From positions 1 to 19,017 of the forward strand of contig JAUUVJ010000009.1 in the NCBI GenBank assembly GCA_030589605.1: 19,017 nt of DNA, given 5' to 3'. This document shows, in pieces, positions 7,472-16,084 of the stretch (its first letter is position 1; every line of letters begins with the position of its first letter). The stretch is from Candidatus Hodarchaeota archaeon (GTDB taxonomy: Archaea; Asgardarchaeota; Heimdallarchaeia; Hodarchaeales; Hodarchaeaceae). The notes under the pieces are model-generated. The model was not told where the DNA came from, made no database searches, and worked only from the letters and a program-made list of their open reading frames with translations. Made by a program: the position numbers and the translations under genes.

Positions 7472-8218
7472 CTACCCACTCCTTTTTTTTCCAACTGTTG
7501 CCAAATAAATAACGAACTCCTTTTCTCCATCTATACCAAGTATTTTATTGAACATTTCGTCATTATATGCAGCGATAGCACATACACCACTAGAAATAGT
7601 CTCTGCAGCCAAATAGAGGTTTTGACAGACATGTCCAGCATCTAGAAGTAAGTACCGATATCCTCGCTCTCCATACCTCCAGGTCATTCTATAGGGAATG
7701 GCAACCCAGATGAAAGAAACAGCACTTGAATGAATTGCGGATTGGTTTAATGCAGCATTAGTAATCTTTTCTGTAATATTTTCAACAGCTGGTATTTTCA
7801 TAAGCTTGTGTTTAGTAGCTATATACCTATATAACCCCTGTTCCACCCCTTCTACGCGATTAATTAAGAGATACGTTTCAAAAGCATGACGAGCCCCTGC
7901 AGAAGGAACATTACGTGAAGTAGCAGTTTTCCTTGTATCACCACGTATTCCTTGAGTAACCCACAATAACCATGATAGCTCATTTAAAGTCAAACTTTCA
8001 TCTGAATATTTTCGAATGCTTTGTCTAGCCTCTATACATGTTCTAAGACTAATATTTTCAATTTTCAATTCTTTTAGTTCTGGTAAATCAATTAATTGCT
8101 TAGACTGATCATAATCTAGCTCAAGAGGTGGTTGAGGTAGGTCTTTTTGTTGATCAGAAGGTTCTAGATATTTATATGTTGTTTTTTTAAAGAAATCTGT
8201 CCCAATATTCTTTGTCAT
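7472..8218 (-). CDS. SagB-type nitroreductase-family dehydrogenase (FMN)
   Basis: 248 residues, full length for the SagB/nitroreductase family. Motifs in order: RQSIRKYSD (65-73) and PSAGARH (105-111), which usually contact FMN; EQGLYRY (126-132); and RYGERGYRYLLLDAGHV (181-197) followed by QNLYLAAE, the family's long helix. The family carries FMN and catalyses oxidations or reductions of varied substrates; SagB members are best known for oxidising azolines in thiazole/oxazole peptides. No YcaO partner or precursor peptide is seen, so a peptide-modifying role is not supported here. The ATG has a strong AGGTGAG ribosome binding site five bases upstream. A decayed relative lies at 5103-5396. 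The gene is divergent from the methyltransferase at 8391 and convergent with the 599-residue ORF. Confidence 0.88.
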   Translation of the reverse strand: MTKNIGTDFFKKTTYKYLEPSDQQKDLPQPPLELDYDQSKQLIDLPELKELKIENISLRTCIEARQSIRKYSDESLTLNELSWLLWVTQGIRGDTRKTATSRNVPSAGARHAFETYLLINRVEGVEQGLYRYIATKHKLMKIPAVENITEKITNAALNQSAIHSSAVSFIWVAIPYRMTWRYGERGYRYLLLDAGHVCQNLYLAAETISSGVCAIAAYNDEMFNKILGIDGEKEFVIYLATVGKKRSG

Positions 8219-8223
8219 AAGTA

Positions 8224-8230
8224 CTCACCT
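8224..8230 (-). promoter_or_regulatory. Strong archaeal-type ribosome binding site of the nitroreductase
   Basis: AGGTGAG on the minus strand, five bases before the ATG at 8218. It is a near-full match to the anti-Shine-Dalgarno complement and supports an archaeal or bacterial translation start here. Confidence 0.6.
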
Positions 8231-8357
8231 TTATCAAAAAACTTCTACTATCCCGACTGTATCTCTAAATCTCTTAAAATTTCATTTGTTTCAGGCAATA
8301 TTAAAACACTTAAAGCTTGAAAAAAATATTTTGTATATGAATAAAAATCCTTCATAA

Positions 8358-8364
8358 CTATAAG
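8358..8364 (+). promoter_or_regulatory. Possible TATA box for a leaderless methyltransferase transcript
   Basis: CTATAAG is centred about 30 bases before the ATG at 8391, and no Shine-Dalgarno-like sequence lies before that ATG. A leaderless mRNA would explain both. An alternative box, GTATATGA at 8333-8340, would give a leader of roughly 30 bases. Confidence 0.35.
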
Positions 8365-8390
8365 AATTCCTTTACGAATGTTGACCTAAA

Positions 8391-9851
8391 ATGGATATTG
8401 AAACCACGCATAATCTCATCCTAGGTGATTGCACTCAATCAGAAATGAACCTTCATGAATTACCAGCTATTGATCTTTTAATAACATCTCCACCTTATTT
8501 TAATGCTCCATTCGATTATAAAGAACTTTTTCTTAACTATGAATCATTTTTAGACTTAATTGATCAATTTACGAGAATTTTTCATTATAAAATGAAACCT
8601 GGAGCTATTGTTGCTATTAATATTGACGACATGTTGATTAAGGGAATTAAATATCCTATTATCTCAGATACGATAAAAATTTTTAGAAAAGTAGGATATA
8701 AATTAAAAGGGCGTATTATTTGGCGTAAACCAGAGGGATATATTCGCATCAGCCGAAGAAGTGGTGTTTTATTACAAAATCCTTATCCAATGTATTTCTA
8801 TCCAGACAATCTTCTTGAAAACATTCTAATCTTTCAGAAACTTCCAAGTAAAAAATCAGAAAAATACAAAAAACTTATTTTGGAGGATATCTGGGAGATA
8901 GTAAACGTTCTTCCATTGAAGGGGAGATTAGAAACTAATATTGCTGCTTTTCCTGATGAACTTCCTAAACGCCTTATACAAACATTCTCAACTAAAGGTT
9001 CTTTAATCTGTGATCCATTTCTGGGTTCAGGAACAACAATGAAAGTTGCAAGAGAACTTAGAAGGAATTCAATAGGGATTGAAAAGATAAAAGAATTAGA
9101 ATACATTATTCGAAGAAAAGCTGGCTTTTCAAGAGTTAATTTGTGGAATTATTTTGATAATGATGAATTAATAACAGATGTAATCTCGTTTGATGAAAAT
9201 TACACCGAATCTCAAATAAACAAACAAGGTAAGAATCATTCACTTCTAAATTTAGCGATAGATCCTGATTTTGATGAAACAACTGATTATAAATTTCATT
9301 TGATAATTCTGGATTGTAGAAAAACAAACAAGACCTATCTTAATGAACGGTTATCTGAAAATTTAAAGCTTTTACATCCTGGTCGTATTCTCATTGTTTA
9401 TTATGATTCTTTGGATAAACATAACAAAAATTTTGCATTAGATCAATTATTCGACTTTATAATGAGTCACGGTATTAGATTAAGGGATAAAATTACAGTT
9501 CAACATGAAGCTGAACACCAATGGGAGATTAAAACAAATTTCCAAAATAATGTTATTTTTAATCACAATTATTATGAAGTATTTATCTTCCAGAGGGGTA
9601 AATTCGATTATAAAAGTAAAACACGGGAGGAAAAGCAAGCTTGTCTCATTGATAAACAACAATTTCAGAAAGAAAAGTGGTTTCTCTCACTTTGGGACTT
9701 TCGTACAAACAAAAGAGATGAATGTGATCAAATAGTTACTGATAGAATGACTGAATTGTTCCTCTATAGCAATGAAACTTTAGGATCAAATTTAACAGAA
9801 ATATCCTGTTCAAAGAGACATTTTATTTTCCAGAATCTTGAGATAATGTAA
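8391..9851 (+). CDS. Beta-class DNA methyltransferase (m4C or m6A) with a degenerate second fold
   Basis: 486 residues. The first 245 form an amino-methyltransferase with motif IV (TSPPY, residues 32-36) ahead of the SAM-binding motif I (DPFLGSGTT, 208-216), the order of the beta group. TSPPY is common in cytosine-N4 enzymes but also occurs in adenine-N6 enzymes. Residues about 300-460 appear to repeat the fold without the catalytic motif: FHLIILDCR (302-310) takes the place of IDLLITSPPY, LLHPGRILIVYYDS matches MKPGAIVAINIDD, and YYEVFIFQRGKF matches LENILIFQK. Neither PPY nor GSGT is present in this half, so it is probably a structural or target-recognition module. No restriction enzyme is adjacent in the same operon, so it is an orphan or loosely paired enzyme. 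Neighbours are a divergent nitroreductase and a downstream AOR gene in the same orientation 81 bp away. Confidence 0.85.
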   Translation: MDIETTHNLILGDCTQSEMNLHELPAIDLLITSPPYFNAPFDYKELFLNYESFLDLIDQFTRIFHYKMKPGAIVAINIDDMLIKGIKYPIISDTIKIFRKVGYKLKGRIIWRKPEGYIRISRRSGVLLQNPYPMYFYPDNLLENILIFQKLPSKKSEKYKKLILEDIWEIVNVLPLKGRLETNIAAFPDELPKRLIQTFSTKGSLICDPFLGSGTTMKVARELRRNSIGIEKIKELEYIIRRKAGFSRVNLWNYFDNDELITDVISFDENYTESQINKQGKNHSLLNLAIDPDFDETTDYKFHLIILDCRKTNKTYLNERLSENLKLLHPGRILIVYYDSLDKHNKNFALDQLFDFIMSHGIRLRDKITVQHEAEHQWEIKTNFQNNVIFNHNYYEVFIFQRGKFDYKSKTREEKQACLIDKQQFQKEKWFLSLWDFRTNKRDECDQIVTDRMTELFLYSNETLGSNLTEISCSKRHFIFQNLEIM

Positions 9852-9893
9852 TTGAAAATTACCTCACACAAAGATTAATGAATAAAAATCATC

Positions 9894-9923
9894 ATATTAT
9901 AATTAGGAAGTCAGAGTTAAGGA
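9894..9923 (+). promoter_or_regulatory. TATA-like box and ribosome binding site before the AOR-family gene
   Basis: ATATTATAATTA at 9894-9905 is followed by AAGGA at 9919-9923, nine bases before the ATG at 9933. The gene may therefore have its own promoter within the 81-bp gap after the methyltransferase. Confidence 0.4.
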
Positions 9924-9932
9924 CATATTAAA

Positions 9933-11753
9933 ATGTGGAACCCAGAATTACTGAAAATAGATTTGACAGAGGAAAAAATATCACCAAAAAAAGTAATAGA
10001 AAAACGTATTGTTGAGAATTTTCTTGGTGGTCGCGGAATAACTGTATTTTTGGGTTACCAATCAATACCTACAGATACAAGTCCTCGTGGATCAGAGAAT
10101 AGTATAATAATTGGAACAGGTCTTTTAACTGGTACAAATTTTCCATCTACGGGTACTGTTATTGCTACTTTCAAGTCTCCTCATTCAAATACTTTATGTA
10201 CTTCAGTTGCTACAGGGAAATTTGGAGCTAGTTTGAAGAATACAGGGATTGATTTTTTACAAATAAATGGTTGTGCAAAAAAGCCTTATTATATCTTAAT
10301 TGATGAATTTGCAGACGTAACTCTTAAAGATGCGGGTTCATTTTGGAATAAAAACGCTATTGAAACAGATTTACTTCTTAGAGAGAAATATGGTAATGAT
10401 TCTTCTATTGCTACTATTGGACTTGCTGCAATTAATCAGGTGATTTTTTCTGGTGTTTCTGTTGATCGTGATCATTTTTTTCAACGTGGTGGCCTAGGTG
10501 CCGTATTTGCTTCTAAAAATGTTAAAGCTATTGTGATCTCAGATCCTCCTAAGTTAAATGAATTAGAAACTGATCAAGTTGATTTAATTTCCCAATTCAC
10601 CCAAACCATTAAGAAAGATTCATGGTATGAAATATTACAAACTAGAGGAACATTTGCATCAATTTTCTCACTCATAAGGAATAATATTCTACCAGCAAAA
10701 AATTGCTCTCGTCTTTTAAACCTATCTCCTGAAAAAATTAAAGATTTTAAAGGCTATAACGAACCACTCCAGTGTTGGCAGTGTCCCATCAAATGTATTC
10801 GAGCTTCATATGACGATTTTATCGCATTAGGGCCTAATTTAAAGATTGTTGAATCAGAAGCGATCCAAAAAGCAATAGAATCTTGTAATATTGAAGCTCT
10901 TGATCCTATTTCTACTGGAGCAGCGATTGCGTCTTTATTCAATATTCAAGAAGATAGAAGAAAACTTCTAGATATTCAATTAGGATTTTCTTGGGATAAT
11001 ACGAAAATCTATTCATTAATTCAAAAAATAATAAACAGAGAGGGAATAGGAGACCAACTTGCTCGAGGGGAAGCTTACTTATACCAACAAACCGACGAAA
11101 TTTCTCCAATGATTAAGAATCAAATGCCTGGTATGGTCTATTATCCCAATATATCTGGATTAAGTTTAACTGCTGCAGTTTCACCATATGCAGCAAGTAG
11201 TATTCAATCAGATTATATGCTTCAAACCGAGATTTGGGGTGTTCCTTTCAAGCTTAATCAATATTCGAAGTATGGTAAGGTTAGAACTGCAATTCTTTTA
11301 GAAAATCTTCTTGCAGTTTTCGATTCACTCATAATTTGCACACGATATCTACCATTATTACTTAAATTGCGGAATACTGTTTCGTGGATTCCTTCTCAAA
11401 TAAGAAACCTACTTTTTCAATTTCTATCTAACCCATTCATTGGAAGGTTAAGCTTACAGTTAGATGGTGTTATCCCTCTTCTTCAGAATATGTATGATGA
11501 ACAACTTACATTTGGTAAATTATTGGAGATTGGAAATCGTATAACATTACTTGAGCGTATCTTCAATACCAGGTTGGGAATGACTTCTGACGAAGATAAA
11601 TTTTCTCATTTTCTCTTAAAAAGACCTGATTTCTTTAAGTCTCAGAATGATCTGCTTTCGGAATATTACCGAAGAAAAGGTCTATCACCTAAAGGAATGG
11701 TTCGTAAAAAAACACTAGAAAAGTCAGGTTTAATTGGATTAATTACGATTTAA
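9933..11753 (+). CDS. Aldehyde:ferredoxin oxidoreductase-family protein (divergent)
   Basis: 606 residues, the usual AOR length. The N-terminal AOR domain is clear: FLGGRGIT (30-37), GTGLLTGT (61-68), FKSPHSN, and RGGLGAVFASKNVKAI (185-200). Four cysteines fit the [4Fe-4S] ligands: Cys281, Cys284 and Cys288 (CWQCPIKC) and Cys469. The family holds a tungsto-bispterin cofactor and oxidises aldehydes to acids, reducing ferredoxin. Departures from the family: the region 395-430, where one expects a YDPRG followed by a GxGLAYATSxRGxxH-like stretch, reads GMVYYPNISGL and then SLTAAVSPY. The second pterin-contact motif, normally DxxGLC, is DSLIIC (464-469). It may have a different substrate or reduced cofactor contacts. 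The start ATG has AAGGA nine bases upstream. It is convergent with the giant coiled-coil gene. Confidence 0.87.
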   Translation: MWNPELLKIDLTEEKISPKKVIEKRIVENFLGGRGITVFLGYQSIPTDTSPRGSENSIIIGTGLLTGTNFPSTGTVIATFKSPHSNTLCTSVATGKFGASLKNTGIDFLQINGCAKKPYYILIDEFADVTLKDAGSFWNKNAIETDLLLREKYGNDSSIATIGLAAINQVIFSGVSVDRDHFFQRGGLGAVFASKNVKAIVISDPPKLNELETDQVDLISQFTQTIKKDSWYEILQTRGTFASIFSLIRNNILPAKNCSRLLNLSPEKIKDFKGYNEPLQCWQCPIKCIRASYDDFIALGPNLKIVESEAIQKAIESCNIEALDPISTGAAIASLFNIQEDRRKLLDIQLGFSWDNTKIYSLIQKIINREGIGDQLARGEAYLYQQTDEISPMIKNQMPGMVYYPNISGLSLTAAVSPYAASSIQSDYMLQTEIWGVPFKLNQYSKYGKVRTAILLENLLAVFDSLIICTRYLPLLLKLRNTVSWIPSQIRNLLFQFLSNPFIGRLSLQLDGVIPLLQNMYDEQLTFGKLLEIGNRITLLERIFNTRLGMTSDEDKFSHFLLKRPDFFKSQNDLLSEYYRRKGLSPKGMVRKKTLEKSGLIGLITI

Positions 11754-11754
11754 C

Positions 11755-11762
11755 TTTTTTTT
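11755..11762 (+). terminator. T-run after the AOR-family gene
   Basis: Eight consecutive T two bases after the TAA stop, in the 58-bp convergent gap. Archaeal polymerases commonly terminate at such runs. No hairpin is evident. Confidence 0.5.
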
Positions 11763-11811
11763 ACAGGTGAATTAGTTTTACAGTTTTCCACGAATATTAA
11801 CCTTAACTAAA

Positions 11812-14800
11812 TTATCCCTTTTTAGCGAGTCTCCGAAGAGATGGCCCTTTTAGTAGGTTAAGAAACTCAGATAGATAAGATATGAACTTACTATCAAGAG
11901 AAATATAGCCTAAAGCATCGGGTAATATTAAAGCTGAATTATTATCCTGAACTAATATAACTCCAGAAATTTTCTTTGTATTTGCTTTTCTAAGATTGAC
12001 ATTAACTTGACCTCCAACTTCTGATAACCATTTTTTACCTTTTTTCGTAAAATCATAGCTAGTGTATATCCATATGCGTTTTTCTGAAGGTATAGATTTT
12101 AAATCTTCAGGTGATAAGAACGTGGGGTTAGATGTGAATATAGTAACCTGTTTTGCAGCATTCTTTATCATATCTTTAATATAATCATTTCTTGCATCGT
12201 TTGTAGGTAGATTAACTACACGTATCGGATATTCTGGTTTTGTACTTGAAACTATTTTAGCTAATTCCTGTAAAGATTCTTTTTGAAGCGTATTTGTAGT
12301 CATTAATTGATCGAACAAATCATTAGAGCTTGTTTGAAATTCATCGATTTGTTTCTCAAATTTTTCAGTCAATGATTGAACGAGGTGAGCTGATTTAGCT
12401 GTCGTATCTAATGTACCTTTATCTAGATCGCTATTATACGTTTCTAAGGAACTAACTAAGTCTTTCTTTGTATTACTACTTAATTCTTCTATAGACTTCA
12501 CTGCATTTTCTTTAAATTTTGTCAGATTTTCAAAAAGTACAGTATCTTGATCGATTAATTTAGGAAATATATCCTTAAGAAGAGTTATTATTTCTTCTCG
12601 TGATATATCAATAGTTGCTATACTTGTTTTTATGCTATCTGTTAAATCTACTGATAGTGATTCAATTTCCTGATTTGTAGACTGGGTAAAATTGCGTACG
12701 ATATCTTTCAATTCAGTTTTCATTTCAGTAAAATCAAGATTTTCTCTTTCACCTTTTATATACTCGTGTATTTGATTAGTTAATGATGTTTGTGAACTAG
12801 AGATTAGATCTCTTAAATCTTCAATATGAGAAGCAAGATCCTCTTCAGTTTGATTATGAATAGCTTCAAATGATGTAACAAACTCTGGAATTTTCTCTTC
12901 AAACTTCTCAATATGTACTTGCAAAGTCTCTGAAATTACTGATTTTAACCTTTTATTTGATTGTTTCACTTTTGATTGAATTTCACGTAACCCAAAGATA
13001 TCCTCTTTAGAGGAATCAAATTTAAAAATAGCTTTTATCCGTTTAATAGCTTGTTCGACGTTTGTATTAACAATCACATCAAATTTTTCAAGATTTGATT
13101 CTATAGCGTCATCTACTGCTTTAGATACATCTTCCAATGTAGATTTTGCTTTTTGTATCTCTTTACTCCAATTTGTCACGAGTTTATCAAAATCTTTCTC
13201 AATATTAGCCTGTAGTTCTTTATCCAATTCTGTTCGCTCTTGAATAACCTCATCAAAAACCTGTTTGAATTTCTCAGATAACTCTGGGATTTTAGTTTGG
13301 AATTCTTGATCTTGATGTGTCACAAAATCTTTTATTTCTGCATTGAGCCCTTCTACTGTCTGTTTCATTTCTGATTTCAGAACTTCAACCTCATTCTTTA
13401 CAATTTCGGCCGCAGTGTCGACTTCTGATGTTACAAATCCTGTAGTGACCGCAATTTGATTTTCTAAATTAGTTAATGACTCTGAAAAATAAGTATCTAC
13501 ACTTTCAGATGTTTTAGCTGTAGTATTAGTTATTATTTGCAATGAATCGTTTGTTATTGCCGTTAATTTATCCCCACTTTCCTGAACTTGTCGTATTAAT
13601 CCCGAAACTTCATTGATAGTTGAATCAGATAATCCGTCATAATACGACGCAAGTTCTTCCATTGCTTCTTTCAAATTCTTATTGTGAACGGAAACTTCGG
13701 CTTCTATTTGTTTAATAAAATTTAAAATGTCTGTAGGACCTTTATCTTGATATTTAACTATATTTGCTTTGTGTAAATTAATGACTTCATTTGTAGCTTT
13801 TTGATTATCGGATATAAAATCATTAATCGAGCTTTTATTATCATCAATTGAAGTTGTGAGATTATTATTGAATTCATTCAACTGATTTGTTGTTTGATTC
13901 GAAAAACTCTCAATAACAGAATGTAAATCACTCTGTTGTTTCTCATTCTTTTCATCAATCTGTTTCAATTCCTTCTCTAATTCTACATTGAATGACTCTT
14001 GTACTTGGCTGAAACCGTCTTTGATAACATTAAGAACTCGATCTAGTTGAACCTCTAAAGTTATTTCTAGGTTTTTAGCATATTCCTTATTCTGAGTTTT
14101 GTTCTGAGTAAAAATAATTTCCAGATTATTCATCATTAAAGAAGTAGAGGCCTTGGTCGACGCTTCAATATCAGTAATTCTAGTGAGATTTTCTGATGAT
14201 ATACGCTCACTAATATCCCCAAATCCAGATTGAATTCCATTTAAGACTTTGTGAAAATTACGAGAAACTGCTTCTAATTCTGTGTTCATAACTTTTGCTC
14301 TCTGTTCAAATCTTGATTCTATTTTCTCATTATAGGTCTTGTGAAGGTTAGAAATAGTAGTAGATAATTGTTCTAAAGATTTGATAGAATTCTCAATCTC
14401 ACGTTTATTTTCCTCCGAAGTTTCTTGAAATAGTGTTTCCACTTTTTTCTGAGAATTAGTTAGGCCACTGGTTATATCCTTAACAGAGTTAACTGCTGTT
14501 TCTTTAAGCGTTTTTGTTACTTCATTTCTTGCATTCTCTAATGAATCCTTTATAGTAGTTTGATGACGATTTGCATTAGCAGGAATTGAAATAAGTAAAT
14601 TTCGTAAATATTGTGATACTGATTGAGATAATTGGAGTAAACGTGAAATATCCATATCTTTTCTGTTAATTGATTTTTCATTAACTTCATTGAACGTATA
14701 AACAAGTTTTTCAAACTCAGAACTCTGTTTAATCAGTTCATCTTTTGCAGATCGCCGAATATTTTCCATAATTTCAGTTATTTGTTTTTGTATGAGTCTA

Positions 14801-16011
14801 TAGTTTCCTTCCAATGAATTTAATTCAGTGGATAGTTTAGACTGAAATTGTTTTATAAATAACTCTCGTTGTGATGTTAATTTCTGTTCAGAGGAGATCT
14901 CTGACAGTTCAGTCCCTAATACATCTAAAATAGGACGCTGTTCTTGTAATAACAAAGCAGCGTTTTCAGCAAAATCTTTGAATTCAGTTTTTAGTTGAAG
15001 CGAACTTTCCTTTATTGATTTATTAGTTTGTTTTACTACGTGTTTAAGTGCCTCGTTTATTCCCTTATCAATCTCTTTGGCCAAATTCGATAAAACTTTC
15101 TTTAAAGACTCAGATATTTCATCTTCTAACGTTTTTTGGACCTGTTCCCGAACATCATTCACAAATTCTTCCTCATGTTTCCTAGATTCACGTAATTCAG
15201 TGCCGATATTATTTTTAAATTCCTCTGTGCCAGATTCTGCATTAGAAAAGAATTCTTGAATTCTGGTCAAAGATTCAGATTCAATTGCAATAAAAATGTC
15301 AGAAAATTGGGATTGAATGCTTTTAATCTTATCTGTAGTTGATTTTATTACATCCGACAACTCTTTTTCATATTTTAATATCGATTCCTTTAGTGAATGG
15401 GTTCCAGCTTCAGGGATATTCTGAAATCCAGCGATAAACTTTGTCCACTCTTTTTCAAAGGCTACTTGTTTGGATGAAAAAGAATTTTGTAAATCTGTTC
15501 TTAATTCTGATGTACGTGCAGAATGAGATTCCAGTAGCTCATCCGCAAGTTTATTTGTTTTATTAACTCGTTGTTGTTCCAATGATTCAAAGTCATCTCT
15601 TAAACTAGCTTGAAGTAAACTATTTGAAGTTTTAAGTTCATTACATTGTGTTTCTAACGATTTATTGAACTCCTCAAGGTTATTTTGAACTGAATGCAAA
15701 TAATTCTGAGAAATCTCAGATTGATTTTCCTTATTCGATTCAATTTCATCAAGACTTGACTCTAATATTGATAAGATATTATTTACAGGTAAAACGGGAT
15801 AGTAAACTCCATCATCCATTTTTATGAGTCCTTTTTCTTGTAAAAGGCCAATTGCTTCTTCAAATCTTTCAACTTGCATCTCAGAAGCTAATATGAGCTC
15901 TTTATTGGTTTGAGGACCAAATTTTACGATTATTGTAAACAATTTATTTTCATTTTTTGAAAAGGAATACTTAGAACTTTCCAATGGTTCTGGTTCCTTA
16001 ATATCTGACAT
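11812..16011 (-). CDS. Giant coiled-coil protein with TrmB-like winged helix and C-terminal domain
   Basis: 1399 residues in one frame. Residues about 18-75 look like a winged helix-turn-helix of TrmB type (FGPQTNKELILASEM, then GLLQEKGLIKMDDGVYYPVLP), the usual start of TrmB transcription regulators. From about 80 to 1255 the protein is almost wholly heptad-like: rich in Glu, Lys, Ser, Asn, Leu and Ile, almost free of Pro and Gly, with one Cys and no hydrophobic stretch long enough to cross a membrane. The last 142 residues return to a globular mix, including NAAKQVTIFTSNPTFLS, KRIWIYTSYDF and SALILPDALGYISLD, resembling the PLD-like sensor domain of TrmB proteins. A normal TrmB is about 250-350 residues with a short coiled coil, so here the linker is enlarged some twenty-fold or more. 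No Walker motif is seen, so it is not an SMC. The start ATG has GGAGTG about ten bases upstream; the YggS-type gene precedes it by 71 bp. The role is unknown: DNA tether, nucleoid architecture or a long-range sensor. Confidence 0.85.
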   Translation of the reverse strand: MSDIKEPEPLESSKYSFSKNENKLFTIIVKFGPQTNKELILASEMQVERFEEAIGLLQEKGLIKMDDGVYYPVLPVNNILSILESSLDEIESNKENQSEISQNYLHSVQNNLEEFNKSLETQCNELKTSNSLLQASLRDDFESLEQQRVNKTNKLADELLESHSARTSELRTDLQNSFSSKQVAFEKEWTKFIAGFQNIPEAGTHSLKESILKYEKELSDVIKSTTDKIKSIQSQFSDIFIAIESESLTRIQEFFSNAESGTEEFKNNIGTELRESRKHEEEFVNDVREQVQKTLEDEISESLKKVLSNLAKEIDKGINEALKHVVKQTNKSIKESSLQLKTEFKDFAENAALLLQEQRPILDVLGTELSEISSEQKLTSQRELFIKQFQSKLSTELNSLEGNYRLIQKQITEIMENIRRSAKDELIKQSSEFEKLVYTFNEVNEKSINRKDMDISRLLQLSQSVSQYLRNLLISIPANANRHQTTIKDSLENARNEVTKTLKETAVNSVKDITSGLTNSQKKVETLFQETSEENKREIENSIKSLEQLSTTISNLHKTYNEKIESRFEQRAKVMNTELEAVSRNFHKVLNGIQSGFGDISERISSENLTRITDIEASTKASTSLMMNNLEIIFTQNKTQNKEYAKNLEITLEVQLDRVLNVIKDGFSQVQESFNVELEKELKQIDEKNEKQQSDLHSVIESFSNQTTNQLNEFNNNLTTSIDDNKSSINDFISDNQKATNEVINLHKANIVKYQDKGPTDILNFIKQIEAEVSVHNKNLKEAMEELASYYDGLSDSTINEVSGLIRQVQESGDKLTAITNDSLQIITNTTAKTSESVDTYFSESLTNLENQIAVTTGFVTSEVDTAAEIVKNEVEVLKSEMKQTVEGLNAEIKDFVTHQDQEFQTKIPELSEKFKQVFDEVIQERTELDKELQANIEKDFDKLVTNWSKEIQKAKSTLEDVSKAVDDAIESNLEKFDVIVNTNVEQAIKRIKAIFKFDSSKEDIFGLREIQSKVKQSNKRLKSVISETLQVHIEKFEEKIPEFVTSFEAIHNQTEEDLASHIEDLRDLISSSQTSLTNQIHEYIKGERENLDFTEMKTELKDIVRNFTQSTNQEIESLSVDLTDSIKTSIATIDISREEIITLLKDIFPKLIDQDTVLFENLTKFKENAVKSIEELSSNTKKDLVSSLETYNSDLDKGTLDTTAKSAHLVQSLTEKFEKQIDEFQTSSNDLFDQLMTTNTLQKESLQELAKIVSSTKPEYPIRVVNLPTNDARNDYIKDMIKNAAKQVTIFTSNPTFLSPEDLKSIPSEKRIWIYTSYDFTKKGKKWLSEVGGQVNVNLRKANTKKISGVILVQDNNSALILPDALGYISLDSKFISYLSEFLNLLKGPSLRRLAKKG

Positions 16012-16076
16012 TTAGGTTAACACTCCAATTATTTCTTTTGATCTTTTTTTCTTATTGATTAAATCATTTTTAAACT

Positions 16077-16084
16077 TATAAATC
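16077..16084 (-). promoter_or_regulatory. Possible TATA box for the coiled-coil gene
   Basis: TTTATAAG on the minus strand overlaps the end of the YggS-type gene, about 66 bases before the ATG at 16011. The coiled-coil gene might be transcribed on its own as well as with the YggS-type gene. Confidence 0.3.

Noticed and set aside
7472..8218. Azole-modified peptide (RiPP) biosynthesis cluster based on the SagB-type enzyme
   Set aside because: No YcaO cyclodehydratase, leader-peptide protein, transporter or precursor peptide is visible nearby; stand-alone SagB-type proteins are common.
9136..9735. Small ORFs overlapping the methyltransferase C-terminal half
   Set aside because: Short antisense or out-of-frame readings in AT-rich coding sequence; the long methyltransferase frame explains the region.
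11812..16011. SMC/Rad50-type ATPase or methyl-accepting chemotaxis protein
   Set aside because: No Walker A, signature or Walker B motif and no hinge for SMC; no transmembrane segments or chemoreceptor hairpin tip for a chemotaxis receptor. The ends fit TrmB better.
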